Source: Armadillidium nasatum (taxonomy: Eukaryota > Arthropoda > Malacostraca > Isopoda > Armadillidiidae). Taken from it: a DNA stretch of 28,446 nucleotides. This document shows, piece by piece, positions 1 through 24,958 of the stretch. The notes beneath the pieces were generated by a model. The model worked only from the letters and a program-made list of their open reading frames with translations. It did no database searches and was not told where the DNA came from. Position 1 is the stretch's first letter, and every line of letters starts with the position of its first letter. A program made the position numbers and the translations under genes. The stretch covers positions 82,501 through 110,946 of the forward strand of contig SEYY01004058.1 of assembly GCA_009176605.1 (NCBI GenBank), written 5' to 3'.

Positions 1-19
1 ATGGCTTTCATCTAGCTCT

Positions 20-310
20 CATGATCCAGCTGGTGAACTTGCCTACCAATTTTCTATCCAGAATAACCTTGAGCAGTTGGTGTATCTCCCTATCCGTATC
101 CCTAACCGTCTTGGTGATGAACCCAACATACTTGATCTTTTCCTAAATTCTCATCCTTCTTCGTACACAGTTAAACTCTTTTCTCCTCTGAGTTTATCCG
201 ATCATCTTATCTCTGTATCTTGTCTTTTCTCTTCAAGTCTTCCGCAAGAACGGCTCCTCCTTCGGCAAGGAGACGGTTCTTGCATTTCGGTGCCATTAAC
301 TGGTCAGACT
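20..310 (+). pseudogene. Retrotransposon endonuclease C-terminal fragment
   Basis: The frame containing QFSIQNNLEQLVYLPIRIPN and RLGDEPNILDLFLNSHPSS is the end of an apurinic-endonuclease-like (EEP fold) domain of a non-LTR retrotransposon. The LSLSDHLISVSC stretch sits where the family has its catalytic S-D-H motif. The usual asparagine after the histidine is missing (SDHLI instead of SDHNLI), one sign of decay. The N-terminal catalytic residues lie outside the window. Confidence 0.8.
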
Positions 311-884
311 TAAGGTGGCACTTTTATGATTTTCCATGGAATTATTACTGTTTCCGTGGTAGGGGTCCGTCTGAGTGTGCAAGTGCATAACGGAGGTGAT
401 TCTCTCTGGCATGGAGGCGTACATTCCATATTCTATCCCTTCTACTAAACCTAACAACCCTTGGTTTAACTCTACTTGTTCTTGTGGTATCTGCCGCAGG
501 GATGCTGCCTTCAGGGATTACCGTCGTCTTCAAACTCCAGAAACTGACCCAACTTATATTTAATCTCGGAATCGTGCAAAATCAATTCTTCGTAACACTA
601 AAAACTCTATTCGCCGTAGAAAATCAAAAAATCTTTCTGGTTCCATTTCTTCACGCTCTTTCTGGCATTTTGCAAATATCAACTCTAACTTTACTTCTTC
701 CTCCTTCCCTCCTCTAGTATCTTCTGACTGTTGAAATGCCGTTTTGCCTTCCTCTAAAGCTGACTATTCGCTCAAACTTTTGCCTCTAATTCAACCTTAG
801 GCGATTCCGAAGGTGCTCCTACTTATGCAACCCCCTCCAACTCATTTATGACTACAATTGTAATTTCTTCTAAAGACGTCAGTT

Positions 885-1364
885 ACAAAAAAAATCTGCT
901 ACTAATTAGGGCTCTCTAACAAGGACAGTGATGGAATAAAAAACTACTAACTGACTAAAAGTAATGTTACTCCCAATATCTCTATTTTTTACCCCTTTAA
1001 ACTCAGGCCTCTTTCACTGTGCGCGTAGCAAAAAAAATTTCACTGGACCATATATCAAAATTGTGGCTCACTCCTTCTGCTTTTCCTCAAATAAAATGGC
1101 ATGCAAAAACAAAAAAAACATTGGACACTGCTTAAAGCAAAGTATAGATTCAGCCAAAAAAATAAGGCAATACTTCAAGCAAAAAAAACTAGGCACTGCT
1201 TCAAGCGAAAAAAACTTCAGTCCAAAAAAAAGTGGATAAAGCTGCAAGCAGGAGCAAAAAGCAAAAAAAAAAAAAAAAAACTGCAATCCCGTCCAGTTTT
1301 TCTTTCCCTTCCAACACAGTGCAGCTGAGCTGGAAAGAAAGAAAAACCCTCTTTCTTAACATAC

Positions 1365-1399
<35 letters not shown>

Positions 1400-1957
1400 T
1401 AATACACTATAATAATTTCAATAATAATAAAAATAATAATGTCTATCTTTAATAATAAAATAATAACTCATTCATACAAGTGGTTATAAAAATTAGTACC
1501 TGTTTACCAGAAAATCCTGTGTCTCACTTAATACTTCTTCACTTCTTCAATTTCAAACAAAACAAAATTCAATTATTAACCTAAAAAAAAGAAAAAAAAT
1601 CATAATAAACCATTTACTACAAAACCACAATCACTCCCTTTCACACAGAGTGGGGAATGCCACGACTAAAACAAAAAAAGACAGAATAGAAGGTTATTAA
1701 AACTAGAGAAACAGGAGGTGAAAAGATAGATTCCCTGAAACCGCCTGGACACTCACCACTCATGCCTTTCATTCAACAATCATATAAAAATATAATATAA
1801 ATGATAAAAAAATATAAATAATATAAACATATATAAAAATTAAACAATAATAAGAAAATGATAAAACATGAAAAAAAAACCCTCTTCACCTACCGACCCT
1901 CAAGTCTGCCTGCCTTACTGGAAAAGACTTACAACATACTCACCTAAAAATCCTAAA
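885..1957. other. A-rich insertion splitting the RT1 retrotransposon
   Basis: Retrotransposon coding sense stops after ISSKDVSYKK near 885 and resumes at HNVISALSELN near 1958. These two stretches are adjacent in related elements, so about 1.07 kb was inserted or replaced. The interval is A-rich and low-complexity, with an (AAT)n tract, A-runs, and imperfect repeats of a GGCACTGCTTCAAGC-like unit between 1110 and 1210. No protein is recognised in it. Boundaries are approximate and no clean target duplication is visible. Confidence 0.55.
1365..1398. repeat. (AAT)n microsatellite
   Basis: Uninterrupted trinucleotide repeat of about 11 AAT units inside the A-rich insertion. Imperfect AAT repeats continue to about 1465. 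Confidence 0.9.
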
Positions 1958-1960
1958 CAC

Positions 1961-2707
1961 CACAACGTCATTTCTGCTCTCTCTGAGCTTAATACTAAGA
2001 AGGCTTACGTTCTTGATAGCATCCCTCCTGTGGTTCTCAAAACTTATGCTTCCGAGCTTGCACCCTGCCTTGGTAAACTATTTCGTCTATGTCTTTTTAC
2101 TTCAACCCTCCTTTCTTGCTGGAAAAATGAGCTCATTCAGCCTGTGCCGAAGAGGGGGAACCCCTCTCAACCCTCTAACTACCTTCCCATTTCTTTAACT
2201 TACGTTCTTTCTAAAGTTTTCTAATCTATCCTTAACAGGAAGATTTGGAAACATCTCAATTCTTCTAATCTTATTTCTAATCTTCAGCATATAGCTTTCG
2301 TAAGAAACGCTCTACTGGTAATCTTCTTTCCCTTCTCTCTGACTCTTGTTTCTCAGCTCTTCGATATTTCGGTGAATCTTTTGCTATCACGCTGGACATA
2401 TCGAAAGCTATCGATAGAGTCTGGCACAAAGCTTTGATTTCCAAACTTTCCTCTTTCGGAATCTATCCTTCTCTCTGTGGCCTTCTTTCTGATTTCCTTT
2501 CTGGTCGTTCTATAGCAGTTGTAGACGGCCAACATTCATTCTTTAAATCTATTAATAGTGGTGTTCCTCGAGAATCTCTCCTATCCCCAACGCTTTTTCT
2601 GTTTTTCATTAATCACCTTCTCTCTACTACTTCATCTTCTATTCACTCCCATGCCGATGACTACACCCTTCATTACTCTTTTCAGTTTAAAAACCACCCC
2701 TCCCAAT
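1961..2707 (+). pseudogene. Reverse transcriptase domain remnant of RT1
   Basis: Recognisable RT blocks occur in order: HNVISALSELNTKKAYVLDS, then SIPPVVLKT, then IQPVPKRGNPSQPSNYLPIS. A broken stretch follows. The domain resumes with ITLDISKAIDRVWHKALI (first catalytic Asp kept), SGVPRESLLSPTLF (family form GVPQGS) and HADD at 2650-2661 in place of the F/YxDD box. The tyrosine-to-histidine change, a stop after VLSKVF at 2222 and the frame changes show that it is not a working polymerase. Confidence 0.88.
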
Positions 2708-3553
2708 AGCAGTTAATAGACTCAAGGAGGGTAACCTTTTATCAACTAACCTCTGATCTTTCATATATTTAAAATGGGGGCAGAGAAAACATGGTTATTT
2801 TCAATGCTTCAAAAACTCAGTTCCTCCATCTCTCCACACGACACAATCTTCCACACATCTATGATATCTTCTTCGAAAACACAGCTCAAATCTTCATCTC
2901 TCTTTAAAATTCTTGTTGTTTCTTTTTCTCGTGATATTTCTTGGAAAGATTACAGTACTTCTCTTTTTAAACAAGCTTCTTAGAGGTTAGGTGTTCTGAG
3001 GCGACTTCAGAACTTCTTCACACCACCCCAGATGCTTGCTCTTTAGAGTGGTGTTGTTTGACCCTGTATAGAGTATGCGTCTCACATCTGGGGTGGTTCC
3101 ACTCACACAGCTCTCCTTGAAAGGTGGAGTCTAGGGCTTTTCGTCTTATCAACTCTCCTACTCTCACTAATTCTCTCCAGTCTCTCTGCCCGTCGAATTG
3201 TTGCGTCACTTTCTCTATACTATCGCTATTACAACGAACGCTGCTTCTTCCAGACTCTGTCGTCACAAATCTCCTAGTTTGAGAAAAGTTCTTGTGACAC
3301 GTCTTTCTACACAGTATCATCCTTTCTCTGTCAAACTCTGACTCCAGACTTAACCGCTATGCTCGATCTTACATGTACTTTACTGGTAAAGTCTGGAACA
3401 CACTCCCTACATCTATTTTTCCAATTTCCTATGATATGCACACCTTCAAAAGCCGTGTTTCGGGACATGTAGGCCTTTAATCTGACCAGGATCACGATTT
3501 TCTCCTTTCTCTGGGGGAAATTTAGCAGTCCTCTGGCCTTTGCCCACCAGAGG

Positions 3554-4824
<1,271 letters not shown>

Positions 4825-4934
4825 GGCTAAATTATTTTAAATACAATGAATACTAGTATATTCTTGATTAATCGTAATGTAATAAAAAATGCAAACAATG
4901 TTGTACTAGATGAAAACATTCTGAAAGATTCAAA

Positions 4935-4986
<52 letters not shown>

Positions 4987-6820
4987 AGAAATATTGCATA
5001 AAGGCATGAGAAAAAAATAGAGGTAATCAGAAATCACATGGATCTAACGAGACCGTAGCAATTAAACTAAAGTACACAATTTATCAACCAAAATAGACAT
5101 GAAATATTCAAAATATATAATCCAAAATGTACTGTTTTTACACAATATATGTCCTAAACATGCCAAGGCATACAACTGCTCCCGAAGGTTTGACAAAAGC
5201 TAAATGGAAATTAAATTGTAGGATTCTTATCATAGTGTATTTCAGTATTTATTTATTATAAAAATTTTGGTGTAGCTAAATTATGCTTAATTTTTATTTA
5301 TAAACCTGAAAGAGAAGGGTCGGAATTAGTGTTACAATTATATAATAAGAGGAGACTTACTATGAATTTTTCTAAAGAAATGTTGCTTCTAGAAGTTCCT
5401 TTATATATAACTTTAATATATTTTAGAACGATACGGAGGTATACATTTGAGTGGAAGTCAATTGAAAGGATAGTAAGAAAGAGGTGAATAAGGAAAAATT
5501 ATATAACCTCATACCTTTTACTTCTAAACTTTGAGGACTTGTAATGAACAAGCAAAAACACTTACATTTTATATAAACGTCTGAACGCGACAAATGATTT
5601 GAAAAAAAAGTGCTTATTCTTTAAAAAAAAAAAAATAAATAATATAAAAATTGTTTATATGCTTTCACTATTTTATCTAGTTTATATACTTTATATATAT
5701 TTTACGTTTTCCTTTATATTGGAGAAGTTCTCCTTCATAGGGGTTTGTAAAGATGATTTGTTTTTATAGCACTTTGTTTGGCCTAAGGTTTGGCAACTAA
5801 ACAAGCTGCCCGTTAATATCAAGAGCTCGCCTTTCTAACAAACATTGCTGAACATTTACTTGATCTAATTAGAATCATTGATATGAAAAGTATAAAATAA
5901 AATGAATTTATGATGAAAAGTATGAACTAAGTGTTTGCAATTATTTTACTCTAAAATAAAAATGAATCTATTTATTCAAAAGTAATGACATTGCCGCAAA
6001 ATTTTATCAATGTTATGGTTCTACACGGGTGGCTCTGGGATTTAAAATTATATAACGTTCCAACCATAATTTTCTGAATACGAATTTTGGTGGGGTCTTT
6101 TATTTGTTTGTTAAGAGTTTTCGTTTGAAGCTGAATGCTAGTATGTAGGTCAATTTTATGTTTGCTTTATGATACTTGTAATTTACTTGTTTTTTATTTT
6201 TCCTATTTTCTAAAATAACCATTGTTAAAATTAATTTAAAAGATAGAAAACAAGCTTTCCTACTTCAAGCTTGAATTATTAATCAGACCTAACTCTACCA
6301 TAAATTTCGTCTAATTCATATTAGTTTATCTAGAACAAATTAGAGACATGAACCTATCAAGACTTTTCCAGTCAAAAGTAATAAAATTGTAATAATCCTT
6401 TAACTCGTTTAGATTTAAGTTTTCTTCAAACCAAAAAATTACATGACTAATTACAAATGCGACATGCGGTTTCTTTAGCAAAATTTTAAATGAACATGTC
6501 AATCAAAATAAATATAAAAATACACGAATCTGTCAATCATGTATATTAAATAGACATTTCCAAACATTCAATTACAAAATTTGGTAAGGTTGGGCCAGAT
6601 TAGGTCATGGAGCTGTAATGCATTTATATTTAATGCATTTCCATAGCTTTAACAGAGTAGAAATAATTAGAAACCACATGTGGATGACCTGAGCTGCAGA
6701 GGTATCAAAAATTTTTAACTACTGGTTATGGGCAAACCACTCTGAAGTTCTGAACTACTTCTGGTAAATGTGTCTATCCATATGGTCATTGTTTTTTTTT
6801 TTGTTTTTTTTTGTAATTTG
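4825..6820. other. AT-rich intergenic stretch without recognised genes
   Basis: About 2 kb of very AT-rich sequence. It contains a 46-bp A homopolymer (4940-4985) and shorter A and T runs. I see no long reading frame, transfer RNA shape or transposon protein in either strand. Confidence 0.55.
4940..4985. repeat. Poly(A) homopolymer, 46 bp
   Basis: Uninterrupted run of A. It could be a retroposed tail, but no recognisable retroposed body precedes it. Confidence 0.9.
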
Positions 6821-7044
6821 ATCTGGCATGTACCTCTCTATTTTTCACTATATTGAAAATTTGAAGCCAAAATATGTTTAAATTAGATGCATTATACGCA
6901 TACTTTTCTTTCACAGAATAATATAAATACATAATAAAAAGAAAACCCCCCAAAAAATTAATAAAAAAAATACTATTTATGCTGCAAAATTGAAATCAAC
7001 TGTCTTTTAAACTGTCCTATAATATACTTTTAGCAACAACAATG

Positions 7045-7045
<1 letters not shown>

Positions 7046-7134
<89 letters not shown>
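7046..7134. repeat. (TA)n microsatellite 4, inside X1
   Basis: About 89 bp of TA dinucleotides. It occupies the same place in X1 as the hAT1-interrupted array does in X2. Confidence 0.97.
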
Positions 7135-8434
<1,300 letters not shown>

Positions 8435-8895
8435 TAAAATTTGTAAAGAGGTCAAAAGCACTGAAATTTTAGGTTAAGAAAATTAGATATAAGGTTTATT
8501 TAATTGTAAGGAAGGAGTAGAATAGCCAACATTCACTTAAATTAATGATTACATGCATTTTCTCTCTAAAAAAAAAAATCAGAAAATTACAGTTTTGTAT
8601 AGTTAAAGTTTAAAAAAAGTACAAAAATTAAAAAAAAAATTATTCTAATTCATAATAGTGATTTAACACGTTTACCTAGGTAAGACCCAAAGGTAAAGTT
8701 TGAAAAAATGTAAGATATAAAATTATCAATTTAACATATTATTTAACATATTATCAATTTATTAAACATATTATCAATTTATTTAACATATTATCAATTT
8801 ATACATATCATTGTTATTTTATTGCTATGTATCAAACTTGTATCATTTAGCTGCATTATTTAAAAATTATTATTTTGTTTATACTTTCAGTCAAT

Positions 8896-9156
8896 ATGGC
8901 TAAAAGATCAGCTTCTGCAGTATTTGAATACTTTACAATGTTTCAGGATAGGCTCGAAATAGCTAAATGTAACATCTGCAGTCAGAAAATTAGAAGAGAA
9001 CCTCCGGGTGCTACAAGTAAAAAAAATTTCAACCAAATATTTTTGGAGTATCTAAAATCAAAACACAAAGATGAACATTCACTAGCAGAAAAGGAGCGGT
9101 CAAAAGAAACAGAAAAGAAAAAAAATCTTAATTTTCTTAATTTTGCAAATGATTGA
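8896..9156 (+). CDS. BED zinc-finger protein fragment (hAT/ZBED type)
   Basis: Open frame of 86 codons from ATG at 8896, five bases after a splice-acceptor-like CTTTCAG. Residues fit a BED finger: an aromatic stretch FEYFTMFQ near residues 9-16, a CNIC (CxxC) pair near 31-34, and SKHKDEH near 61-67 providing the histidine pair. BED fingers are DNA-binding domains at the N-terminus of many hAT transposases and ZBED proteins. No catalytic RNase-H-like domain follows; after the stop the sequence is non-coding. It is probably the first coding exon of a deleted transposase. It may be transcribed, but nothing here shows that it makes a protein. Confidence 0.7.
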   Translation: MAKRSASAVFEYFTMFQDRLEIAKCNICSQKIRREPPGATSKKNFNQIFLEYLKSKHKDEHSLAEKERSKETEKKKNLNFLNFAND

Positions 9157-10092
9157 GCTGAAATTTTCAAAATATGTGAATTTTTTCACGAAGTTCTGAG
9201 TTGATTTCGAGCATTTTTTTGAGTCTATAACGGTTTGAAACTTATTTGGACCCAAAGTTGAAAAAAATGAATAACTGGGTCAAACCACTGGTCCACATGA
9301 GCTGAAAATTTAACTGAATACCTTTGCCCCAATTTCTTGCATTGGTGGGAATAGATTTTTATTATCACGTCTAGAAATTTTTTTTTGCAAAAATCGTACC
9401 CTTCTGGAGGAAAAAATTATTTAAAAAAAATGCTACCTACTATTTTTTTTTATTTGTGAATATTGTTTAGAAGAGGAACAGGGCAACAATTTTTATTTAG
9501 TGCATTTTTAAATGCTCTTTGTTTGAAGCGAGATATAGCCTCTCAAACTTTGGGAATTTTTGAAATTTGGCCAAAAATGGACCTTTTTGAAGGCTATATC
9601 TCAAAACCAACGAATCTCATCGAATAAAGTACATAGAGGAATTTGTAGCCCCACCCCTCCTCTATACACACCAAAAATAGGAAATGTTATAGTTGTATTT
9701 TTTAAAAAAAATTTTGTCTGAAAAGGTGGATTTTTTTAGTTCAAAAAAAATTTTTTTTCTATAGTTGGTCAGTTTTTGGCTTATAACATTTTTTCTATAA
9801 CTCTGGAAACAAAAGTCTATTAGAGGCTTTTGTAGCCCATTTAATTTTGAATAAATAGTCCAACTTTCAGCTCATTATAAAAAGTGGTTTGGCACCACCA
9901 TTCTATTGAAAAAGGGTAAAATTTCCACAAAAAAAATTTTTTTTTAACCGTAATAGACTCGGAAAAACGCTAGAAAGGGACTTTTCTTACCGGTAAAAAA
10001 TCTATATACACTGAAAGTTTCAGCAGAATCGGCTGAAAATAAAAAAAAAGAAAATTTTTTTTTTTTTTTTTTTTTTATAATTTGCCATTTTA
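9157..10092. other. Unassigned interior of hAT1
   Basis: About 0.94 kb without a reading frame, rich in A and T runs. It holds recurring short phrases: GAGCTGAAA at about 9157 and 9299, and TTTGTAGCCC at about 9640 and 9825. A 12-bp perfect inverted repeat GAGATATAGCCT / AGGCTATATCTC lies at 9530-9541 and 9591-9602. The phrases give it the look of an old tandem or nested repeat, but no family is recognised. Confidence 0.45.
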
Positions 10093-10334
<242 letters not shown>

Positions 10335-10608
10335 AGTTTGCCATTTAACTGTTTTTCTTTTCTAAATATAGAAAATAGAGATGTTCGAACGTTGCCAGAT
10401 CTGTATTTGAAAAGAAAGAATTGGACAGTTTAAAAGACAGTTGATTTTATTTTTGCAGCATAAATATTTTGTTTATTAATTCTTGGGGGTTTTCTTTTTA
10501 TTATGTATTTATATTACTCCTCCGTGGAAGAAAAGTATGTATAGAATGCATTTCAGCATATTTTAACTTAATATTTTCAAAATAGTGAAAAATAGAGAGG
10601 TATCATGC

Positions 10609-12253
10609 TTTTAAAGTTGAATTTCACAAGGTTGAGATGACCCCACTGGGAAATTGTATCCAAATCTGCAAGAATGGAATCGGAAAGATGAAGATGAGAG
10701 GCAACTCTAGATACAAAGGAAGGAGCAGATTTGAAATGAGTAGAACAATGAAGGGTTGAGTCATCGACATATGAATAGATAAGGTTTAATTGAATAGCTG
10801 AGAAGTTAATGAAAAGTAAGAATAGAGTAGGAGATAAGGCATAACCCTGAGGAACACCACTATTGACAGGAAAGGAAGAAATTGCTCCATCAACAACAGC
10901 CAAAATGGAATGATTAGAAAGAAAGCTAGACTTAAGTAAGCAAAGAGGAGGAGGAAATCCAAAGGAGGGGAGCTTGGAAAGCAGTGATGCATGCCATACC
11001 CAGTCAAATTCCTTGGATATGTCAGGTGCCATCACACAAGTCTCCCCATGGTCCCTAAGGGCAGAAGACATTAAATCTGTGAGATAGGAAAGTATATCAC
11101 CAGTAGACCTTGAACATCGAAAGCCATACTGATAATCAGAAAGAAGGGAATGAGATTCCAGATGATCCAAGAAGTGAGAGTTTAGAAGGGTTTCAAAGAT
11201 CTTAGACAGAATACAAGTGAGGGCGATAGAAGGATCAGAGCTGCTACCCTTCTTTGGAATAGGCTGGACCAATGCGCACTTCAAACTCTGAGGGAAAGTA
11301 TTAGTATTGAGGCATAGAGAGTAGAGTTGAATGAGGGACTGAGCCAACTCAGAAGCACACTCCCTTGAAACACGGAGAGGAATGCCATCCATGCAGCTTG
11401 TCTTCCTTACATTCATAGATTTCAGAAACCCATGCCCCTGATCAAATGTAATCACAGGTAAAGAGATGGGACCTCTGAGAGGAGAAGTAGGAGGAGGATT
11501 TCCAGAGTCGTCCATGGTTAAATTAGAGGAGAATAGGAGGCCAAAGAGAGTAGCCTTTTCAGTTGGAGTGTTAGCAACAGAACCATCAGAGTCAATAAGA
11601 GGAGGAAAGGAAGATATTCAGAAGTTGTTAGAGAGTTTTTTTGGCAAAAGGCCAGAAAGATATATCAGTAGGAGAGCTTAGAAACTCATCATACCTTCAT
11701 TTTGTGAAAGTCTGCTTTGCTCGTCAAAGAATATCCCTGCAACGATTCCAAGCAGAATGAAAATTTTCAAGAGATAGGAGAAGGAGAGTTTTTCCACTTT
11801 CGATAGGCAATGTCTCTAGCCTGAATGGCAAGAGAGCAGGCGTGATCGAACCATAGATTTTGAGGAGAGAAGGATTTAGATGAACAAGAAATGAACCTGC
11901 TCATCCCATCAACGATTACAGCCCCCACCTTATCAGCAGAGACGGACATATCTTCAGAGACAAATCAGTCCATCCAAGGATAGTTAGCATTAAAGCAACA
12001 CAAAGTCCCTCAGTCAGCCCAATCAAAGCACCAAAAGATACGCTTAGGGCAGGGTGGAGCAGTTGGAGTGAAAGCTTGAAAATTAAGAGTAATTAGGTTG
12101 TGGTCAGATTTACCAATAGGTCAAAGACAGTGTATTTATAGGGAGAAGGACTAGTAGTGAAACATAAGTCATGAGTATTTAAGAATATTAGGACGATTCA
12201 GAATGTTTAGTAGAATGATAATATTGCACCAGTCTAAGTTGCGCGTCATTGCA

Positions 12254-12257
<4 letters not shown>
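10609..12257 (-). mobile_element. Degenerate non-LTR retrotransposon RT2
   Basis: Reading the minus strand from 12257 down, pieces of a LINE ORF2 appear in order. First is an endonuclease end (NRPNILKYS, then in another frame GKSDHNLITLNFQAF with the catalytic SDH). A linker follows (GAVIVDGMSRFI, LWFDHACSLAIQARD), then a largely open reverse transcriptase (11515 to about 10614). Coding sense ends at WGHLNLVKFN, where X2 begins. The 5' end stops at a (TA)n array. It belongs to the same broad family as RT1 and is closest to RT3 in RAE1 intron 1. Confidence 0.88.
10614..11515 (-). pseudogene. Reverse transcriptase domain of RT2, 3'-truncated
   Basis: About 300 codons are open in one frame, beginning MDDSGNPPPTSPLRGP. 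RT blocks are well kept: PIPKKGSSSDPS, SDYQYGFRCSRSTGDILSYL, a DISKEFDWVWH block with the first catalytic Asp, SGVPQGYALSPTLFLLFIN, and YVDD at 10760-10771. The frame then runs into X2 sequence, so the thumb and C-terminal parts are missing. An intact YVDD means this copy died through truncation rather than active-site loss. The family usually has YADD. Confidence 0.87.

Positions 12258-12327
<70 letters not shown>
12258..12327. repeat. (TA)n microsatellite 7
   Basis: About 70 bp of TA dinucleotides between the truncated 5' end of RT2 and the left end of hAT2. Confidence 0.97.
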
Positions 12328-12332
<5 letters not shown>

Positions 12333-12550
12333 GTGGGCATAAGCGCAAAATGAAGCGCAAAAGCGCAATTTGCGCTTTAAAAATTTTTTTTGCGCTTTTG
12401 CGTTTTGCGCTAAATTTCGAAAATGTGCGCTTTTGCATTTTGCGCTTAACAACTTTTTAAGAGCGCAAAAGCGCAAATTTGCGCTTAAAAAAATATTTTG
12501 CGCTTTTGCGGAAGTTTTTTGAAATTTGCGCTTACCAATTTGCGCTTCAT
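12328..12550. repeat. Left subterminal GCGCAAA/TTTGCGC array of hAT2
   Basis: Words such as GCGCAAAAGCGCAAATTTGC and TTTTGCGCTTTTGCG repeat on both strands over about 220 bp. The word is partly self-complementary (AAATTT core, GCGC), so many short hairpins are possible. Confidence 0.85.
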
Positions 12551-12730
12551 CATTTTTCTTAATAAAAAAACAATTTTGGGCTTATATTTCAGTTTCTTAT
12601 TTAATCAGCCAAATTTTATTACTCTTTCTGCTAATTAAAAGTTAATACTTAAACTAGGAATGCCGACATATAAAAAAAATATCGATATTTAAGAAATATC
12701 AAATTGACCTCGATAATAAAAGATATTGTT

Positions 12731-12840
<110 letters not shown>

Positions 12841-12873
12841 TTTATTGACTATTTTGTTTATTGGTTTATTTGT

Positions 12874-13372
12874 ATGGAACAAAAGCCTTGTCTTCCAATA
12901 TTTAATAAAACTGACAAGGAGGTAATTGCCGAGTACATCGAAATAATTACGCCTATTGCTGTTAGGCTGCATATGTTGCAGGATGAGAAGAATGCGTACT
13001 CGGGGGGTTCTATTGCCTAACCTCTTCCTCCTCAAGGACAATCTCGTGGAATTGCAACGAGAGGTGAAAAAACTTAACTATGCCAAAAGCTTAGTCAACT
13101 ACTTACTAAAGCAGCCAAAGCCAAACAAAGGGAAAGAAAAGGGATTTGAACCGAGGTTCAGCAGGATTTTTGATGATTGTGATTTACTTATGGCAACAGC
13201 TCTGCACCCTCACTTCAAACTCGGAGTGGCACATAGGTTAAATGAGGGGAAGTATCCAGCTGTTAAGACTAGGATATTGGAGGAAATAAAGTGTAATATT
13301 GCATCGAATTTTACTCCTCCACATCAAGGCACTGAAGGTGATGGGAATGAATCTGAAATGGACCCATTTAAG
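12874..13372 (+). pseudogene. hAT transposase exon (frameshifted)
   Basis: From ATG at 12874 the frame reads EVIAEYIEIITPIAVRLHML then QDEKNAYSG. It breaks in a run of six G (13002-13007) and resumes one frame over as VLLPNLFLLKDNLVEL, then DDCDLLMATALHPHFKLGVA. EYxxxxxPIAxxLxxLQxEKNxxxGxLLP and the ALHPxFKL block are typical of the late catalytic core of hAT transposases. The exon ends with a clean donor, AAG followed by GTGAGC at 13373. One G too many explains the break, so it could be a real pseudogene lesion or a homopolymer error. Confidence 0.82.
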
Positions 13373-13417
13373 GTGAGCTATTTTTATAATTTAGAACAAT
13401 CTTTAAGCATCTCAACC

Positions 13418-14025
<608 letters not shown>

Positions 14026-14098
14026 TAATACACTGACATAATGTTCAAATGAAACTTAAAAAGATTTGAGTTCTTGATACCATTTCTAAATTTTTCAG

Positions 14099-14446
14099 AA
14101 ACTGAAGGCCCCATATATCTAGCAGACACCTCTGGAGGAGAAGTTGCGGCAAACCTTGGATAGCTGGGATGCAGTAAATGTTCACCACAATACCCCTCTC
14201 ACTAGGAACCTTTTTCCATGTGAATACCAAGAGGTCTGGGTGGACTTGTTTATGAAGTATAATACCCCATTACCCAGCTCAGGGGCCGTGGAGAAGTTGT
14301 TTAGTCAAGGCTCTGACATTCTAAGACCAAAGAGGGCAGCCATTACATCCAGCAATTTTGAAAAATTTATTTTCATGAAAGGGAATATGACCCTTTTCAG
14401 ATTGCAAGAGGAGAGCTACGAGGAGGAAGAGATCATAGATGGCTGA
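14099..14446 (+). pseudogene. hAT transposase C-terminal exon (dimerisation domain)
   Basis: An acceptor TTTTTCAG precedes 14099. After an early in-frame stop (TAG near 14120) the frame is open to 14446: LRQTLDSWDAVNVHHNTPL, VWVDLFMKYNTPLPSSGAVE, KLFSQGSDILRPKRAAITSS, NFEKFIFMKGNM. The LPSSGAVEKLFSQG block is the hAT dimerisation signature. An AATAAA polyadenylation signal overlaps the stop codon at 14446-14451. The early stop could instead mean that the true acceptor lies slightly downstream. Confidence 0.85.
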
Positions 14447-14500
14447 ATAAATAATAATAAATTCTTTCTCATTTTTTGTTATATATTTGCATTTATTTTT

Positions 14501-14503
<3 letters not shown>

Positions 14504-14564
<61 letters not shown>
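14504..14564. repeat. Poly(T) homopolymer, 61 bp
   Basis: Uninterrupted T run between the transposase stop and the right subterminal array of hAT2. It may be the poly(A) tail of a minus-strand retroposed sequence, but no body is recognised. Confidence 0.85.
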
Positions 14565-14567
<3 letters not shown>

Positions 14568-14735
14568 TCAAAATTTGCGCTTTAAAAATTTTTTTTATTT
14601 GCGGACATATGCGCTTTTGCATTTGCGGACTAAATTTTTGAAAAAATGTGCGCTTTTGCATTTGCGGACAAAATTTTTAAAATTTGCGCTTTTGAGTTTG
14701 CGCTCTAAATTTTAAAATTTGCGCGCCCACCTCTG
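14565..14735. repeat. Right subterminal TTTGCGCTTTTGC array of hAT2
   Basis: GCGCTTTTGCATTTGCGGAC-type words repeat about five times, then the terminal inverted repeat. The right array uses TTTGCGGAC as well as TTTGCGC, so the two ends have diverged. Confidence 0.83.
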
Positions 14736-14903
14736 ATATATATATATTATTTTATTTTTTTGCCAAAGTGATATTTTTAAGTTTTTTTTTTTTTTTTTTT
14801 TTAAAGGGGGGAGGGGAAAGACAGTAAGTGCTGCCTTTCTTTGCCATAATAATCTATAATTTTATTTTTATTTTACAGAATAATTCAAATTATAATATCC
14901 ATT

Positions 14904-24958
<10,055 letters not shown>

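Noticed and set aside
77-717. Short independent plus and minus frames in the first 700 bp
   Set aside because: They are fragments or shadows of the decayed RT1 retrotransposon ORF.
12328-12550. CRISPR-like or satellite array of GCGCAAA words
   Set aside because: Repeats are irregular, lack unique spacers, lie at transposon ends and the genome is eukaryotic; a subterminal transposon array explains them.
14479-14661. Minus-strand frame with a long Lys run
   Set aside because: It is only the poly(T) tract and hAT2 subterminal array read backwards.
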